This document shows, in pieces, positions 1 through 9,526 of a stretch of DNA of 64,000 bases. A program made the position numbers and the translations under genes. Where the stretch lies: contig JAJPIO010000004.1 in NCBI GenBank assembly GCA_021324735.1, forward strand, positions 179,183-243,182, read 5' to 3'. The stretch's first letter is position 1. Every line of letters starts with the position of its first letter. The notes under the pieces were generated by a model, which saw only the letters and a program-made list of their open reading frames with translations, did not search any database and was not told the DNA's origin. Origin of the DNA: Bacteroidota bacterium (GTDB taxonomy: Bacteria; Bacteroidota; Ignavibacteria; Palsa-1295).

Positions 1-33
1 ATTGCTTAAAGAATCGTAGTTTAAAGACACGAA

Positions 34-58
34 AAAAGCCGCATCACTTGCGGCTTTT
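34..58 (-). terminator. Rho-independent terminator after the M48 peptidase gene
   Basis: A 9-bp perfect stem (AAAAGCCGC at 34-42, GCGGCTTTT at 50-58) encloses a 7-nt loop. Read on the minus strand, the stem is followed by a run of six T. It lies 25 bp beyond the stop codon of the minus-strand peptidase gene, so it most likely ends that transcript. Read on the plus strand it is also followed by T-rich sequence, so it may work in both directions. Confidence 0.8.
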
Positions 59-82
59 CTTCAAACTGGTGCGTTCTAAGCT

Positions 83-958
83 TTAATGCCCATAGGGAGC
101 TGTTGCTGCTGACCCGGTAAGCATTGACTTATAACGAGCATAATTTCCCACGTTAAGCTGCGCGGCCGTTGGATTACCGATCCCCGAACTCTTGATATCA
201 CTATTAATCGCATCAATACGCTGCTGATCGACCGGATGAGTAAGGAATAACTGCTGGAAAGCCCCCGGCTGATTTGGCTGGGCTGCGAGCGATTTTTGAA
301 GGAAGAGATTTACACCTCCCGGCCACCAGGGGCGGCCCGGCAACTGATTCAAATCGTCGAAGGAACCCTGGTCTGCTTCTCGTTCATCATCGCGGCTGAA
401 TTTAAGCACGGTAAGTTGCGAGCCGAGTGCGCCGACGATCTGTGCAATGAGCCCAGGATTGTTACCCAGCGCTAAAGCAGTGATCATCTGAAGGCCATAC
501 GCTTGTGTTAAATTGCGAGTAGCATGGCGATGATCCGCATGGGTGGTCTCATGCGCGAGCACACCCGCAAGTGCCGACTCGTCATTGATAAAATTGAGAA
601 GGCCCGTATAAACATAGATACCACCTGCCGGTATCGTAAACGCATTGATCGTCTTCGGATCGTTGATGATCTGTACGCGATAATGGAAATCCTTATTTTG
701 TACGTTCGGCGATGAGACAATACGATCTTCGATCGATTGTAAGTATGCCGTCAGCGTCGGATTATTTAAGATCGGATAATGAGCCGGATCCGCAGCGATC
801 TGTTGCGCCATTTGCTGACCAAGCTGCACGTCGTCGGATTTCGAGAAAAGATTAAAACCGCTCGATGCACAACTAATGGCTATCGTTGTGACCAGCGTCA
901 TAAGCGCACCGAGCATTACATGCTGTTTGTACTTGCTAAAGTAAGCCTTAAACTTCAT
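83..958 (-). CDS. M48-family zinc metallopeptidase, probable lipoprotein
   Basis: The 291-residue product is a zinc endopeptidase of family M48. The zinc-binding HETTH motif is at residues 136-140 and the third ligand is probably Glu192 in the DEREAD motif. The N-terminus has a basic stretch, a hydrophobic segment and a lipobox-like AISC ending at Cys30, so the protein is probably a membrane-anchored periplasmic protease (inference). The frame stays open upstream to 1246, but that part is out of frame over truA. The ATG at 958 is preceded by AAGGAG at good spacing, which fixes the start. It follows truA by 29 bp, so the two are probably co-transcribed. A strong hairpin terminator follows. Homologues are annotated as BepA/Oma1-like quality-control proteases; the substrate here is unknown. 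Confidence 0.88.
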   Translation of the reverse strand: MKFKAYFSKYKQHVMLGALMTLVTTIAISCASSGFNLFSKSDDVQLGQQMAQQIAADPAHYPILNNPTLTAYLQSIEDRIVSSPNVQNKDFHYRVQIINDPKTINAFTIPAGGIYVYTGLLNFINDESALAGVLAHETTHADHRHATRNLTQAYGLQMITALALGNNPGLIAQIVGALGSQLTVLKFSRDDEREADQGSFDDLNQLPGRPWWPGGVNLFLQKSLAAQPNQPGAFQQLFLTHPVDQQRIDAINSDIKSSGIGNPTAAQLNVGNYARYKSMLTGSAATAPYGH

Positions 959-987
959 ATTCAATTTCTCCTTACCACCCTCTCTGT

Positions 988-1782
988 TCACGAATTGCCT
1001 TCGAGAATGTTCCACAAACCAAAGTGTCCGGGATACTCGATGCCTTCGAGGACCAATCCATGCGGCGGTGCGATGTATTTCGCTCGGCGTACTTCCTGCG
1101 GCTCGTGAAGCAACCGCTCGAATTCGTCCTCCGAAAGAACATTTTGCCCAACTTGCACCATCGCTCCGACCAGCGCACGTACCATTCCGCGGACAAATCG
1201 GTTGGCCCGTATCGTGAGGGCAAGGACTGTGCCATAGAAATCCCATCGCGCTTCCGTTACGATACAGCGATAATGTTTCACATCCGATGTACGCTTGCTG
1301 AAACTCGTGAAGTCGTATTCACCGATGAGCTTTTGAGCACTACGGACGAGCTTATCGCGATCGACATTCTGCCGTAATGCCCACATATAGCGCCTATCCA
1401 GCGCAGTACGTTCGGTCTTTATCGTGTATCGATATTGGCGCGCTACAGCGCTATGACGTGCATGAAAATCATCCGCCACGTGCCGAATATCACGAATTAC
1501 AATATCTTCGGGTGTCGTAGCATTGACCGCAATAGTAAGCTTTGGAATGGTGATCGAAATATCCTTGGGGAAATCGATATGTGCGACCATTCCCCGAGCA
1601 TGAACGCCAGCATCCGTTCGACCAGCGCCGTGAACTGTGATCTCTCGAGAAAAAAGCTGCAGGAACGAGCGCTCGATCTCTGCCTGGACCGAGCGGCCGC
1701 GAGCTGTTTCTGCTAAGCCCTGCGTCTGCCAACCGGCAAAGTCGGTCCCATCATATTCGATCAGAAGAGCGAATTTCGACAA
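988..1782 (-). CDS. truA: tRNA pseudouridine(38-40) synthase TruA
   Basis: The 264-residue length is normal for TruA, which isomerises uridines 38-40 in the anticodon stem-loop of tRNAs. The N-terminus has the family signature EYDGTDFAGWQ. The catalytic aspartate is Asp57 in the motif GAGRTDAGVHA. The RFVRGMVRALVG segment near residue 205 is the second conserved core motif. It is the first of two closely spaced minus-strand genes, with the M48 peptidase 29 bp downstream. lysA lies 62 bp upstream on the same strand, so a longer transcript is possible. Nothing is unusual in length or motifs. Confidence 0.95.
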   Translation of the reverse strand: MSKFALLIEYDGTDFAGWQTQGLAETARGRSVQAEIERSFLQLFSREITVHGAGRTDAGVHARGMVAHIDFPKDISITIPKLTIAVNATTPEDIVIRDIRHVADDFHARHSAVARQYRYTIKTERTALDRRYMWALRQNVDRDKLVRSAQKLIGEYDFTSFSKRTSDVKHYRCIVTEARWDFYGTVLALTIRANRFVRGMVRALVGAMVQVGQNVLSEDEFERLLHEPQEVRRAKYIAPPHGLVLEGIEYPGHFGLWNILEGNS

Positions 1783-1844
1783 AGCTAATTATGAAGTATG
1801 AACGGTGAATATAGCGTACTTCATAAACGGAGAGATGAAGTGCC

Positions 1845-3200
1845 TTAGCTCACCAGGCTCGCCATCAACGCTTTTTCTTTCTCGCTCAAACCAGCTACAT
1901 CTTCCACCTTTTCGCGTTCACGAATAAGGCGATACTCCGTACCATCCACAAGAACTTCGGCCGCTCGCGGACGAAGGTTATAATTCGAGGCAAGAGTATA
2001 GCCATACGCACCGGCACACAATACCGCGATCGCATCACCACGTTTAAGAGGCGGCATTTCGCGCGATTGTGCCAGGAAGTCGCTCGTCTCGCAGATCGGA
2101 CCAACGATATCCACCCGTTGCGTCGAACCTTGATGTAACTCCAGTGGCGCCACTTGATGATAGGCTTCGTATAAGCACGGCCGAATAAGCTCGGTCATAC
2201 CGGTATCGGTGATGACAAATTTCTTCAAGCTATTCGACTTCGTATAAAGCACGCTTGCAAGCAAAGCACACGCATTAGCGATAATGGCACGGCCCGGCTC
2301 GAAAATAATTTTAAGTCCTGTTTGATCGAGGATCGGGAGTACAGCACCTACAAATTCACTGAGGGATGGCACGTATTCGCCTTCCTCTCCTAATTCATCC
2401 TTTGGCAATAGAGGATGCTTGACCACATTCCTGTAGTGAATTCCCTGTCCACCACCAAAATTAAGATGCTCCAGTACAATACCCGATTTAACTCGTAGTG
2501 AGTTGACAAATTTTACAGTCGAGCGGGCAGCTTTGATGAAGGGATCGAGTGAAGTAATTTGCGAGCCGATATGTACGTGAATACCGACCACCTCGAGTGC
2601 AGGATGCTTCGACGCATAAATGAATGCTTCACGAGCATTCTCCATATCGATACCAAACTTATTCTCCTTCATGCCCGTGGAGATATAAGGATGGCTCTTC
2701 GCATCGACATCGGGATTGACGCGGATCGACACCTTGGCGCGAACGCCGAGTCTCTCCGCAATATTATTAATAACGGTTAGCTCTTCCAGGCTCTCGACAT
2801 TGAAAGCATGTATATTCGCCTTCAGCGCAAGTTCGATCTCACGATCTGTTTTGCCGGTACCATCAAAAGTAATTTTATCCGGTGAAAATCCCGCGGCCAG
2901 TGCTGCCAACAATTCGCCGGCACTGACAACGTCTGCTCCAGAGCCTTCTTCTGCAAGAATTCGAAGTATCTCGATGTTCGAATTCGCCTTTACCGCATAA
3001 CTAACGTAATGCTCCTTGCCCGATGCTTTCAGCGTTGCATCGAACGCGTGCAGGTTTTCGATGATTTGCCGCTTGGAATAGACATAGAGGGGTGTCGAGA
3101 ACTCACGAGCGAGTTCTGAAAGTGGCACATCTTCGCAGAGCAGTTGTGGCTCTGCATCATTCGAATACCGAAATGCTTGTTGGTCTAATACGTCAGTCAT
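1845..3200 (-). CDS. lysA: Diaminopimelate decarboxylase LysA
   Basis: This 451-residue fold-type III PLP enzyme decarboxylates meso-diaminopimelate to L-lysine, the last step of lysine synthesis. The PLP lysine is Lys71 in YAVKAN. Other family motifs are HIGSQ (PLP phosphate region), FGGGQG, EPGRAI and the active-site cysteine in GPICETSDF. The last distinguishes DAP decarboxylases from alanine racemases. The ATG at 3200 gives an N-terminus of typical length. The gene is 77 bp downstream of serS on the same strand. asd, encoding an earlier step of the aspartate pathway, is about 6 kb away on the other strand. No lysine riboswitch is apparent in the short upstream gap. Confidence 0.95.
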   Translation of the reverse strand: MTDVLDQQAFRYSNDAEPQLLCEDVPLSELAREFSTPLYVYSKRQIIENLHAFDATLKASGKEHYVSYAVKANSNIEILRILAEEGSGADVVSAGELLAALAAGFSPDKITFDGTGKTDREIELALKANIHAFNVESLEELTVINNIAERLGVRAKVSIRVNPDVDAKSHPYISTGMKENKFGIDMENAREAFIYASKHPALEVVGIHVHIGSQITSLDPFIKAARSTVKFVNSLRVKSGIVLEHLNFGGGQGIHYRNVVKHPLLPKDELGEEGEYVPSLSEFVGAVLPILDQTGLKIIFEPGRAIIANACALLASVLYTKSNSLKKFVITDTGMTELIRPCLYEAYHQVAPLELHQGSTQRVDIVGPICETSDFLAQSREMPPLKRGDAIAVLCAGAYGYTLASNYNLRPRAAEVLVDGTEYRLIREREKVEDVAGLSEKEKALMASLVS

Positions 3201-3276
3201 AGAACGTGCCGCACAGGCTCTCGCGTGTGCTTTAATAGTAAGAAACAGGCAACATAAAAGCGCCGAGGCTCACCGT

Positions 3277-4557
3277 TTACACAATTTCCGTAAATGGTAA
3301 GTATGGTTGAAGCACCTCTGGAATTCGGATTGTTCCATCGGGCTGCTGAAAGGTTTCTAAGAAAGCGACCATAAGCCGCGATGTTGCGAGCCCTGAACCA
3401 TTCAGTGTATGTACCAACTCTGGTTTAGCTTTCGGCTCTCTGCGAAAACGAATATTTGCTCGGCGGGCTTGAAAGTCTTCGAAATTGGAGCAACTTGAGG
3501 CCTCCAACCATTTGCCTTCGACCGGCGACCACACTTCGAGATCGTACGTCTTTGCACTGGAAAAGCTGGTATCGCCCGCACATAGTAATAATCGGCGATA
3601 TGGTATTCCAATAAGCTCGAGAATGCGCTCCGCATCCGCGGTTAATTTTTCGTGCTCGTCGTACGAGGTTTCCGGCAATGTAAATTTTACCAGCTCTACT
3701 TTATTGAATTCGTGGACTCGTAAAAAACCACGCGTGTCCTTGCCATAGGAGCCCGCTTCACGACGAAAGCAGGCACTAAAGCCGCAATGAAGTACCGGTA
3801 GGGTCTCCGCCTTCATGACCTCATCACGATAGAGATTTGTGATCGGCACTTCTGCCGTTGGAATCGCATAGAGCTGATCTTCCGGCATAAAATACACCTG
3901 ATCGCCGAACTTTGGAAGATTGCCCGTACCACGTAGCGATTCCGCATTCACAAAGAATGGGGGCAGTACTTCCGTATATCCATGCGAGCGTGTATGGATA
4001 TCGAGCATGAAGTTGATAAAGGCACGCTCGAGTTGTGCTCCTCGGCCGGTATAGACCGGAAATCCGGCCGCAGTGATCTTTGCTCCGCGCTTAAAATCGA
4101 ATAGACCGTGCTTTTCGGCAAGCGCAAGGTGATCGAGTCCTTCACGTTTTTCGAAGGCATTACTCACTCCTGCAGGTGACCAGCGTTTTACTTCCACATT
4201 CGCTGAAGCATCTTCACCAGCCGGCACACTGGAATGTGGAACATTGGGAATAGAGTCAAGAATAAGACCAAGCGCGAGTTCTTTCTCTCGAAGCTGATCG
4301 TCGAAGCGAGCGATCTCATCACCAACGGCCTTCATCTCAGCTATCCGATCCTCCGCGGATTCTTTTGCTTTCTTAAGCCGGGCAATCTCTTCAGAGACTG
4401 TGTTGCGCCGATTCTTAAGAACTTCAACTTCCTGAATGATCGCCCGCCGTTCACGATCGAGTTCTAAGGCCTGGTCGACGAGGTCATCCGTGTGCTTTGC
4501 CTTAATGGCGGCACGTACTACATCCGGATTTTCGCGTATAAGCTTAATATCTAACAT
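3277..4557 (-). CDS. serS: Seryl-tRNA synthetase
   Basis: This 426-residue class II aminoacyl-tRNA synthetase charges tRNA-Ser (and tRNA-Sec where present). Residues 1 to about 110 form the long antiparallel coiled coil that grips the long variable arm of tRNA-Ser, rich in E, K and R heptads. Class II motif 2 is visible as CFRREAGSYGKDTRGF and motif 3 as NGSGLATSRLMVAFLE. Length and motif order are standard. The start MLDIKLIRENPD is the classic SerRS N-terminus. A 93-bp gap separates it from the upstream reductase gene. No T-box leader is seen. Confidence 0.96.
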   Translation of the reverse strand: MLDIKLIRENPDVVRAAIKAKHTDDLVDQALELDRERRAIIQEVEVLKNRRNTVSEEIARLKKAKESAEDRIAEMKAVGDEIARFDDQLREKELALGLILDSIPNVPHSSVPAGEDASANVEVKRWSPAGVSNAFEKREGLDHLALAEKHGLFDFKRGAKITAAGFPVYTGRGAQLERAFINFMLDIHTRSHGYTEVLPPFFVNAESLRGTGNLPKFGDQVYFMPEDQLYAIPTAEVPITNLYRDEVMKAETLPVLHCGFSACFRREAGSYGKDTRGFLRVHEFNKVELVKFTLPETSYDEHEKLTADAERILELIGIPYRRLLLCAGDTSFSSAKTYDLEVWSPVEGKWLEASSCSNFEDFQARRANIRFRREPKAKPELVHTLNGSGLATSRLMVAFLETFQQPDGTIRIPEVLQPYLPFTEIV

Positions 4558-4650
4558 CTCTAAAAGTATCGAGGGATGAGTAACGAGTAATAAGGATCAA
4601 AAGATGCGAATTACTGGTGAGAGCAACAATTGAACCTTTTGAACCGCTCG

Positions 4651-5631
4651 CTATTCGTACACAAACAAATCTTCTTTGCCTAAAAGCTCACGCATGGAGC
4701 GCTCCATAACACGGAGGCCATCGTCCACTTTTGAGAATCGAACGCCAAGATCCGTTTGTGCTTTGAGCGAAACAAGTCCGTTCCGTGTCGGACGATCTGC
4801 TCGCCATTTGCCGCTTTGCTTCAGTTCGGCGATCGTCGTTGGAATAATGAGCGAGGTTGGCAACCCAAATGTTTCTGCAATTCGATGGGCGAACTCAAAA
4901 CGGGTGATCATTTCCGGGCCCCCAGCATGATACAGCCCAGCGCGCTTTCGCTCTGTTGCTCGGACAATAGCAAGCGCGAGATCATCTACCAGCGTTGGGG
5001 AGGAGAGCAGATCGGTCGCAGCGTATACCGGCTGACCACTCTCGAGCGACTGAGCCACCGAAAGTGCATAGTTCGCTTTTGCTCGTTCTGCAGCACCATA
5101 CACGAGACACGTGCGGAATATCGCATATTCCAGGCCGGAGGTTTTGAGCACATTTTCGCTCGCAAGCTTCGTGCGACCATAATAATTTATAGGGTGTGGA
5201 GTGTCGGTTTCCGTATAGGGTGCACGTGCACCATCAAAGACAAGGTCGGACGAAACATGGACCAATCGCGCATCTACCTTTCGTGATGCTTCCGTAAGAT
5301 GCTCGAGCGCCGATACATTCGTGCGCCATGCCATTTCACGGTTAACTTCTGCATCATCCACGCGTACGAACGCCGCACAGTTGACGATCACATCCGGCTT
5401 GGTCGAGCCAATAACGTCCTTGACCGAAGAACGCTGCGTAATGTCCATGGTGTGATACGCACGGACACGAGGCTCATCCGAGATCCCTACAAACAGAGAT
5501 CTATTCTCTTTTCCCGTAAGGATAAGATCGCACTTGGAATCTTCCAGAAACGTCTGCACGACATGCTGCCCCAGAAAGCCGTGGCAACCTGTAATGAGTA
5601 CCGTTTCCCGAGATTTACTATGTAAGATCAA
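4651..5631 (-). CDS. RmlD-like NAD(P)-dependent sugar-nucleotide reductase (extended SDR)
   Basis: The product is an extended short-chain dehydrogenase/reductase of the dTDP-4-dehydrorhamnose reductase (RmlD) type. The Rossmann motif TGCHGFLGQHV sits near the N-terminus, the catalytic pair YYGRTKLASE is central, and DLVFDGARAPYTE matches the family. RmlD makes dTDP-L-rhamnose, but no other rml gene is nearby, so the exact substrate is uncertain. The frame is open to a TTG at 5685, but that start would lie at the edge of the hairpin terminator of the upstream gene. I therefore prefer the TTG at 5631, giving about 326 residues. No Shine-Dalgarno site supports either start. Confidence 0.75.
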   Translation of the reverse strand: MILHSKSRETVLITGCHGFLGQHVVQTFLEDSKCDLILTGKENRSLFVGISDEPRVRAYHTMDITQRSSVKDVIGSTKPDVIVNCAAFVRVDDAEVNREMAWRTNVSALEHLTEASRKVDARLVHVSSDLVFDGARAPYTETDTPHPINYYGRTKLASENVLKTSGLEYAIFRTCLVYGAAERAKANYALSVAQSLESGQPVYAATDLLSSPTLVDDLALAIVRATERKRAGLYHAGGPEMITRFEFAHRIAETFGLPTSLIIPTTIAELKQSGKWRADRPTRNGLVSLKAQTDLGVRFSKVDDGLRVMERSMRELLGKEDLFVYE

Positions 5632-5650
5632 TGGATCGTATCTATAAGAT

Positions 5651-5681
5651 ACAAGCGAGGCCTTATCCGGGCCTCGCTTGT
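5651..5681 (-). terminator. Long hairpin terminator after the 1205-residue T9SS cargo gene
   Basis: A perfect 12-bp stem (ACAAGCGAGGCC at 5651-5662 and its complement at 5670-5681) has a 7-nt loop. It lies 25 bp beyond the minus-strand stop at 5706 and is followed on that strand by ATCTTAT rather than a strong T-run. It overlaps the 5' end of the next open frame, which bears on that gene's start. Confidence 0.65.
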
Positions 5682-5705
5682 TCAACCACAGATTTTGTTG
5701 CTTCG

Positions 5706-8700
5706 TTACCGCTCGATCGCAATGCGCGCCGCGCCGACCTCACCATTGGAGCCGGTAATACGAAGGAAATAAATGCCACCCGCAAGGTCAGCCGTTGGAA
5801 TTTCTACGGAGTGTTCGCCAAATGAAATAGTACCCAACGGCTGCGATCGTACTTCCCGACCCGTTACATCGAATATTTTCGCTTCAGCCACCGTGGAGTG
5901 ATCCAGTTCAAATGTGACATCGACATGATCGCGTGCCGGATTTGGCCACACGTCAAACGTCAGGCTGTTAGCATTCGGAGCTACGCCTTCGTGACTAACC
6001 GGGCCATCGGTTAGCGCGATCTTTACGAGCTTTGCCGAAGCAGCACCACTTAAGATCGTGGTCCACGCCGTATTACCTGCGCCACGAGGATCGAATTCCA
6101 TACCTCGAATATTTGCGACCTCCGAACCACCCTGCCGAATAGCCAATGAGTTCTTTATCTCACCGCTTGCCGGATCGACAAAGAAGATATAGCTGCCGTT
6201 CAAACTCGAACTGGCAAGCGAACCCTGGAAATCGGTATAGGCAAGAAGGAATTGGTCGAGCTTCGGATCGTAGGTCAGTCCGCGCGGGCCATAAATTGCC
6301 TCCGGCGAGCCGGTGAGCGTGATCGGATTATAATCGCCGAACGTAAGGTCTAACATCGCTGCACGAGAGATCAGATCGATATCACCCGCATTCGATCCTT
6401 GTCCCATGCGGTCGATCACGAGGAGCGTGTCACCCTTCGGCAAAATACCAGTGCCGTATTCTGCGGGCGATTGCGTTGAACGAATAATGGTGCCGTCGGT
6501 CGCAATTTCATAGACCCAGGACGACCATGTATTCGCAGAAGCGCCGTTTATTACTTGATGGACGAATAAGTGTTTTGTGCGGGGATCGTACTTAATACCC
6601 GTCAAGCCAGCCTGATTTGCGGTATTAATTGCGACGGTAACCGAACCGAGGATCGTCCCATTATCCGGATCGATCTTATATAGCTTGTTATCGCTCGCAT
6701 TGAAATCCGTGCCCCACAAAACATTGTCATCCTTATCGTATCCGATATCATAGAGATAAAACGGAATTTCACCGATGGTCGCGAGTTGATCGCCCGCGCG
6801 CTGTTGCACGATCGTGAAGAGCGGCGAAATAAGAGTATGCGTACCATCGCTGATGCGCACCTGTGCGTTCTCGGAGACCTGATACGTTACGTTTGCGATC
6901 TTATAGGACGACGAAGAAAGATTGGAAGCGATATTCTGCCAGGTCTTACCGCCATCGAGCGTAAGATCGACAGTTACTGATTCTCCAAAGCCTCGCCATT
7001 GAATACTTGCTGTATCACCGATCGTCCATACCGTGCGTTGCGACGGAATTATGATACCGGTAACATCGCCCACGAGCGGCACTTCCCAAATAGATCGGCC
7101 ATGCGTACCCGCACGCAAAACCCGATTCGTTTTTTGAATATCGAGAAAATCGACCGCGACATTAGGAAATCCCTGACCATACGGCATCCACTGTGCGCCG
7201 CCATTGGGCGAGAAGAACACACCAATGTCAGTACCTATATATAGAATAGAAGAATTCGTTGGATCCATCACCAACGAGTTCACAGGAATATCCGGCAGTG
7301 TCGAACTGATATTCGTCCAGTGCGCTCCATTATCGGTCGTCTTAAACACATGTCCGGCACCGAAGCCAGAAAGTGTCGCGTAGAAGGTGGTCTTTACCGT
7401 TGGATCGAACTTCACACAGGTGACCCACCGGCCCGGAAGGCCAGCCGATACATTCGTCCAGCTAAGTCCGTTGTTCGATGTCACGTACACCCGACCACCA
7501 CTCGAACCCGTCAGCAGGGTTACTTTATCGCCGAAGTAATCGATCGACTGGATCGAGGTACCACTATCCGGCGCAAGCCAGGTATTTCGGCGAGTCCAAG
7601 TCGCCCCTTGATTTGAAGAAATATATAAATGATCGAGGCCGAAGTAAAGAATGTTATTCTTGCCATCCAGCACAAGTGGATTCAACCAACTGACATAATC
7701 TTTTCCGCTTGGATTGATACCGCTTGCAATCTGAGTCGTTGAGCCGTTTTCCCATTTGAGCGGCATTTGCTCCGTGATGGTATAATAGACTCGAGATGGC
7801 TTATTAGGATCGACGACGGTATAGCCACCATCACCACCCTGGAATTGCGTCCAGTCACTCGACGAAGAGCCGAAGACAAGTCCATTATCCTGTAACCCAC
7901 CGTAGGTCACATCGGACTGTGACTGGTCGATACCAATACCATAAAATTCAGATACGGGAATCGGGAATGGAATGCCGCCATCGATGACATCGCCGCCATT
8001 CCCTGAATGCCACACACCGCCGTCATTTCCGAAATAAACTTCTTTATGATTCGATGGTGCGAACGCGACATCATGCTGATCGGGATGAAGCCCTTGGTAG
8101 GGAGTCCAGGACTGACCACCGTCGTGAGTACTCCATACATAGATTCCGCCTAAGATCATGTGATTAAAGTCGGAAGGATCGACACGAATATACATGTCAT
8201 AGGTACCCTGAGGCGGAATGGATGGCGCTTCATAAAATGGGCCTTGGCTGGGATCTCCATTTTCGAACTGTGTTGCAATGTCAGACCAGTTATCACCGCC
8301 ATCATTGGAGACCTGGATTCCCTCGAGGTCATCCTGACCGTTGCCGCCTTTTTGGCTGGTTACACTAAGTGCTACTACATTTTGCCAATTCGTCGGATCG
8401 ACATCCACCGATATGCGGGCCATATCTGTAAAGGAAGGAATATTCAGAAGCCTCCACGTATCCCCGCCGTCCGTCGAACGATAAACGCCTTTACCAACGA
8501 TACCCGCATAAAGAACTGCTACATCACCGTTCATCGAAAGAGCCAGATCGGATACGGATGTATTGGGTGGAAGACTATCGGCAAGCCATTGCCAGGTCAA
8601 TCCACCATCTTTCGATCGTAACACTCCGCCGCCGGAGCGGCCCGCTGAAGCATAGACCAAATTCGAATGCTTCGGATTTACTATGATGCGCGAATAAGAG

Positions 8701-9323
8701 GCGACATTCGTCGGGCCGACGTTCGTCCATGTTTTACCACCGTCGCTCGAACGAAGAAGACCGTAACCAGTATAAGAATCACTCACAGGAAATTCACCGG
8801 TACCGGCGAATACGATATTGGTATTGTTGGGGTCGATCGCGAGCGAACCCATTGCGATGGACTGCTGATTATCAGTAAGAGGTACCCAATCACTACCAGC
8901 ATCGGTGGTCTTCCAAACTCCGCCACCTGCTGCGCCGGCATAGACGATCGCCGGATTTTTCGGATCGATCGCGACCGATTCAATACGGCCGCCAATATTA
9001 CTCGGACCTATGAGCTTCCACTGCGGCTGATCCGCTTGTGGCATCATACCTTTTCCCGTTTGGCGCAACGCATCGGACTCAATCCATGCCTTCTGTAACG
9101 CATTTTGGGGAATGTATCCAAGACCAAATTTTCTTTGGCCCCAAAACCACGTTTCGGCATCACGAATACCGGCATCCGCTTCGCGCGCCTCTTTAGAAGG
9201 ACGCTGTAACTGCGCTGAATGCGATTCATCTGCTTTGGTAAGCCATTGGGCTTGCACATTTATGCCGAAAGCGAGCACAATTGAAATAGCGAGAACGAGA
9301 ATAAACTGTCGTGTCGTAACCAT
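5706..9323 (-). CDS. Secreted sortilin-like/Asp-box repeat protein with T9SS sorting domain
   Basis: This 1205-residue exported protein starts with a signal peptide (hydrophobic residues about 5-24, cleavage near VQAQ). Residues about 110-750 hold at least nine Asp-box (BNR) motifs of the form S-x-D-x-G-x-T-W, for example SSDGGKTWTNV, STDGGDTWRLL, THDGGQSWTPY and TTDNGAHWTNI. These mark a sortilin/VPS10-like beta-propeller. A beta-rich region follows. The last ~85 residues are a type A T9SS sorting domain: a WPNPARD start, IFDVTGREV in the middle and GGIYFLRI near the end. It is probably a cell-surface or released protein. Ligand or enzymatic activity cannot be told from sequence. It is monocistronic, with its own terminator. 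Confidence 0.9.
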   Translation of the reverse strand: MVTTRQFILVLAISIVLAFGINVQAQWLTKADESHSAQLQRPSKEAREADAGIRDAETWFWGQRKFGLGYIPQNALQKAWIESDALRQTGKGMMPQADQPQWKLIGPSNIGGRIESVAIDPKNPAIVYAGAAGGGVWKTTDAGSDWVPLTDNQQSIAMGSLAIDPNNTNIVFAGTGEFPVSDSYTGYGLLRSSDGGKTWTNVGPTNVASYSRIIVNPKHSNLVYASAGRSGGGVLRSKDGGLTWQWLADSLPPNTSVSDLALSMNGDVAVLYAGIVGKGVYRSTDGGDTWRLLNIPSFTDMARISVDVDPTNWQNVVALSVTSQKGGNGQDDLEGIQVSNDGGDNWSDIATQFENGDPSQGPFYEAPSIPPQGTYDMYIRVDPSDFNHMILGGIYVWSTHDGGQSWTPYQGLHPDQHDVAFAPSNHKEVYFGNDGGVWHSGNGGDVIDGGIPFPIPVSEFYGIGIDQSQSDVTYGGLQDNGLVFGSSSSDWTQFQGGDGGYTVVDPNKPSRVYYTITEQMPLKWENGSTTQIASGINPSGKDYVSWLNPLVLDGKNNILYFGLDHLYISSNQGATWTRRNTWLAPDSGTSIQSIDYFGDKVTLLTGSSGGRVYVTSNNGLSWTNVSAGLPGRWVTCVKFDPTVKTTFYATLSGFGAGHVFKTTDNGAHWTNISSTLPDIPVNSLVMDPTNSSILYIGTDIGVFFSPNGGAQWMPYGQGFPNVAVDFLDIQKTNRVLRAGTHGRSIWEVPLVGDVTGIIIPSQRTVWTIGDTASIQWRGFGESVTVDLTLDGGKTWQNIASNLSSSSYKIANVTYQVSENAQVRISDGTHTLISPLFTIVQQRAGDQLATIGEIPFYLYDIGYDKDDNVLWGTDFNASDNKLYKIDPDNGTILGSVTVAINTANQAGLTGIKYDPRTKHLFVHQVINGASANTWSSWVYEIATDGTIIRSTQSPAEYGTGILPKGDTLLVIDRMGQGSNAGDIDLISRAAMLDLTFGDYNPITLTGSPEAIYGPRGLTYDPKLDQFLLAYTDFQGSLASSSLNGSYIFFVDPASGEIKNSLAIRQGGSEVANIRGMEFDPRGAGNTAWTTILSGAASAKLVKIALTDGPVSHEGVAPNANSLTFDVWPNPARDHVDVTFELDHSTVAEAKIFDVTGREVRSQPLGTISFGEHSVEIPTADLAGGIYFLRITGSNGEVGAARIAIER

Positions 9324-9526
9324 AGGTCGAGTATCGAAAAAGGTGCTGATATCCTTGGGGGGACGATCAGGCGCCGAACATGGACAACGATAAATTAATC
9401 TATCGACTTAAGAAAGGCGGGGCACACTTCAAAAGTTCTGTTCGAGGCTTCGTATTCATGAGACGTTCCTCAATGGAAGTTATTCCGACAATTTCCTGTT
9501 ATCTTCGCCTAAAATTGGCAAAATCT

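Noticed and set aside
959..1246. N-terminal extension of the M48 peptidase frame
   Set aside because: It runs antiparallel-free but out of frame over truA. The Shine-Dalgarno site and signal sequence place the start at 958.
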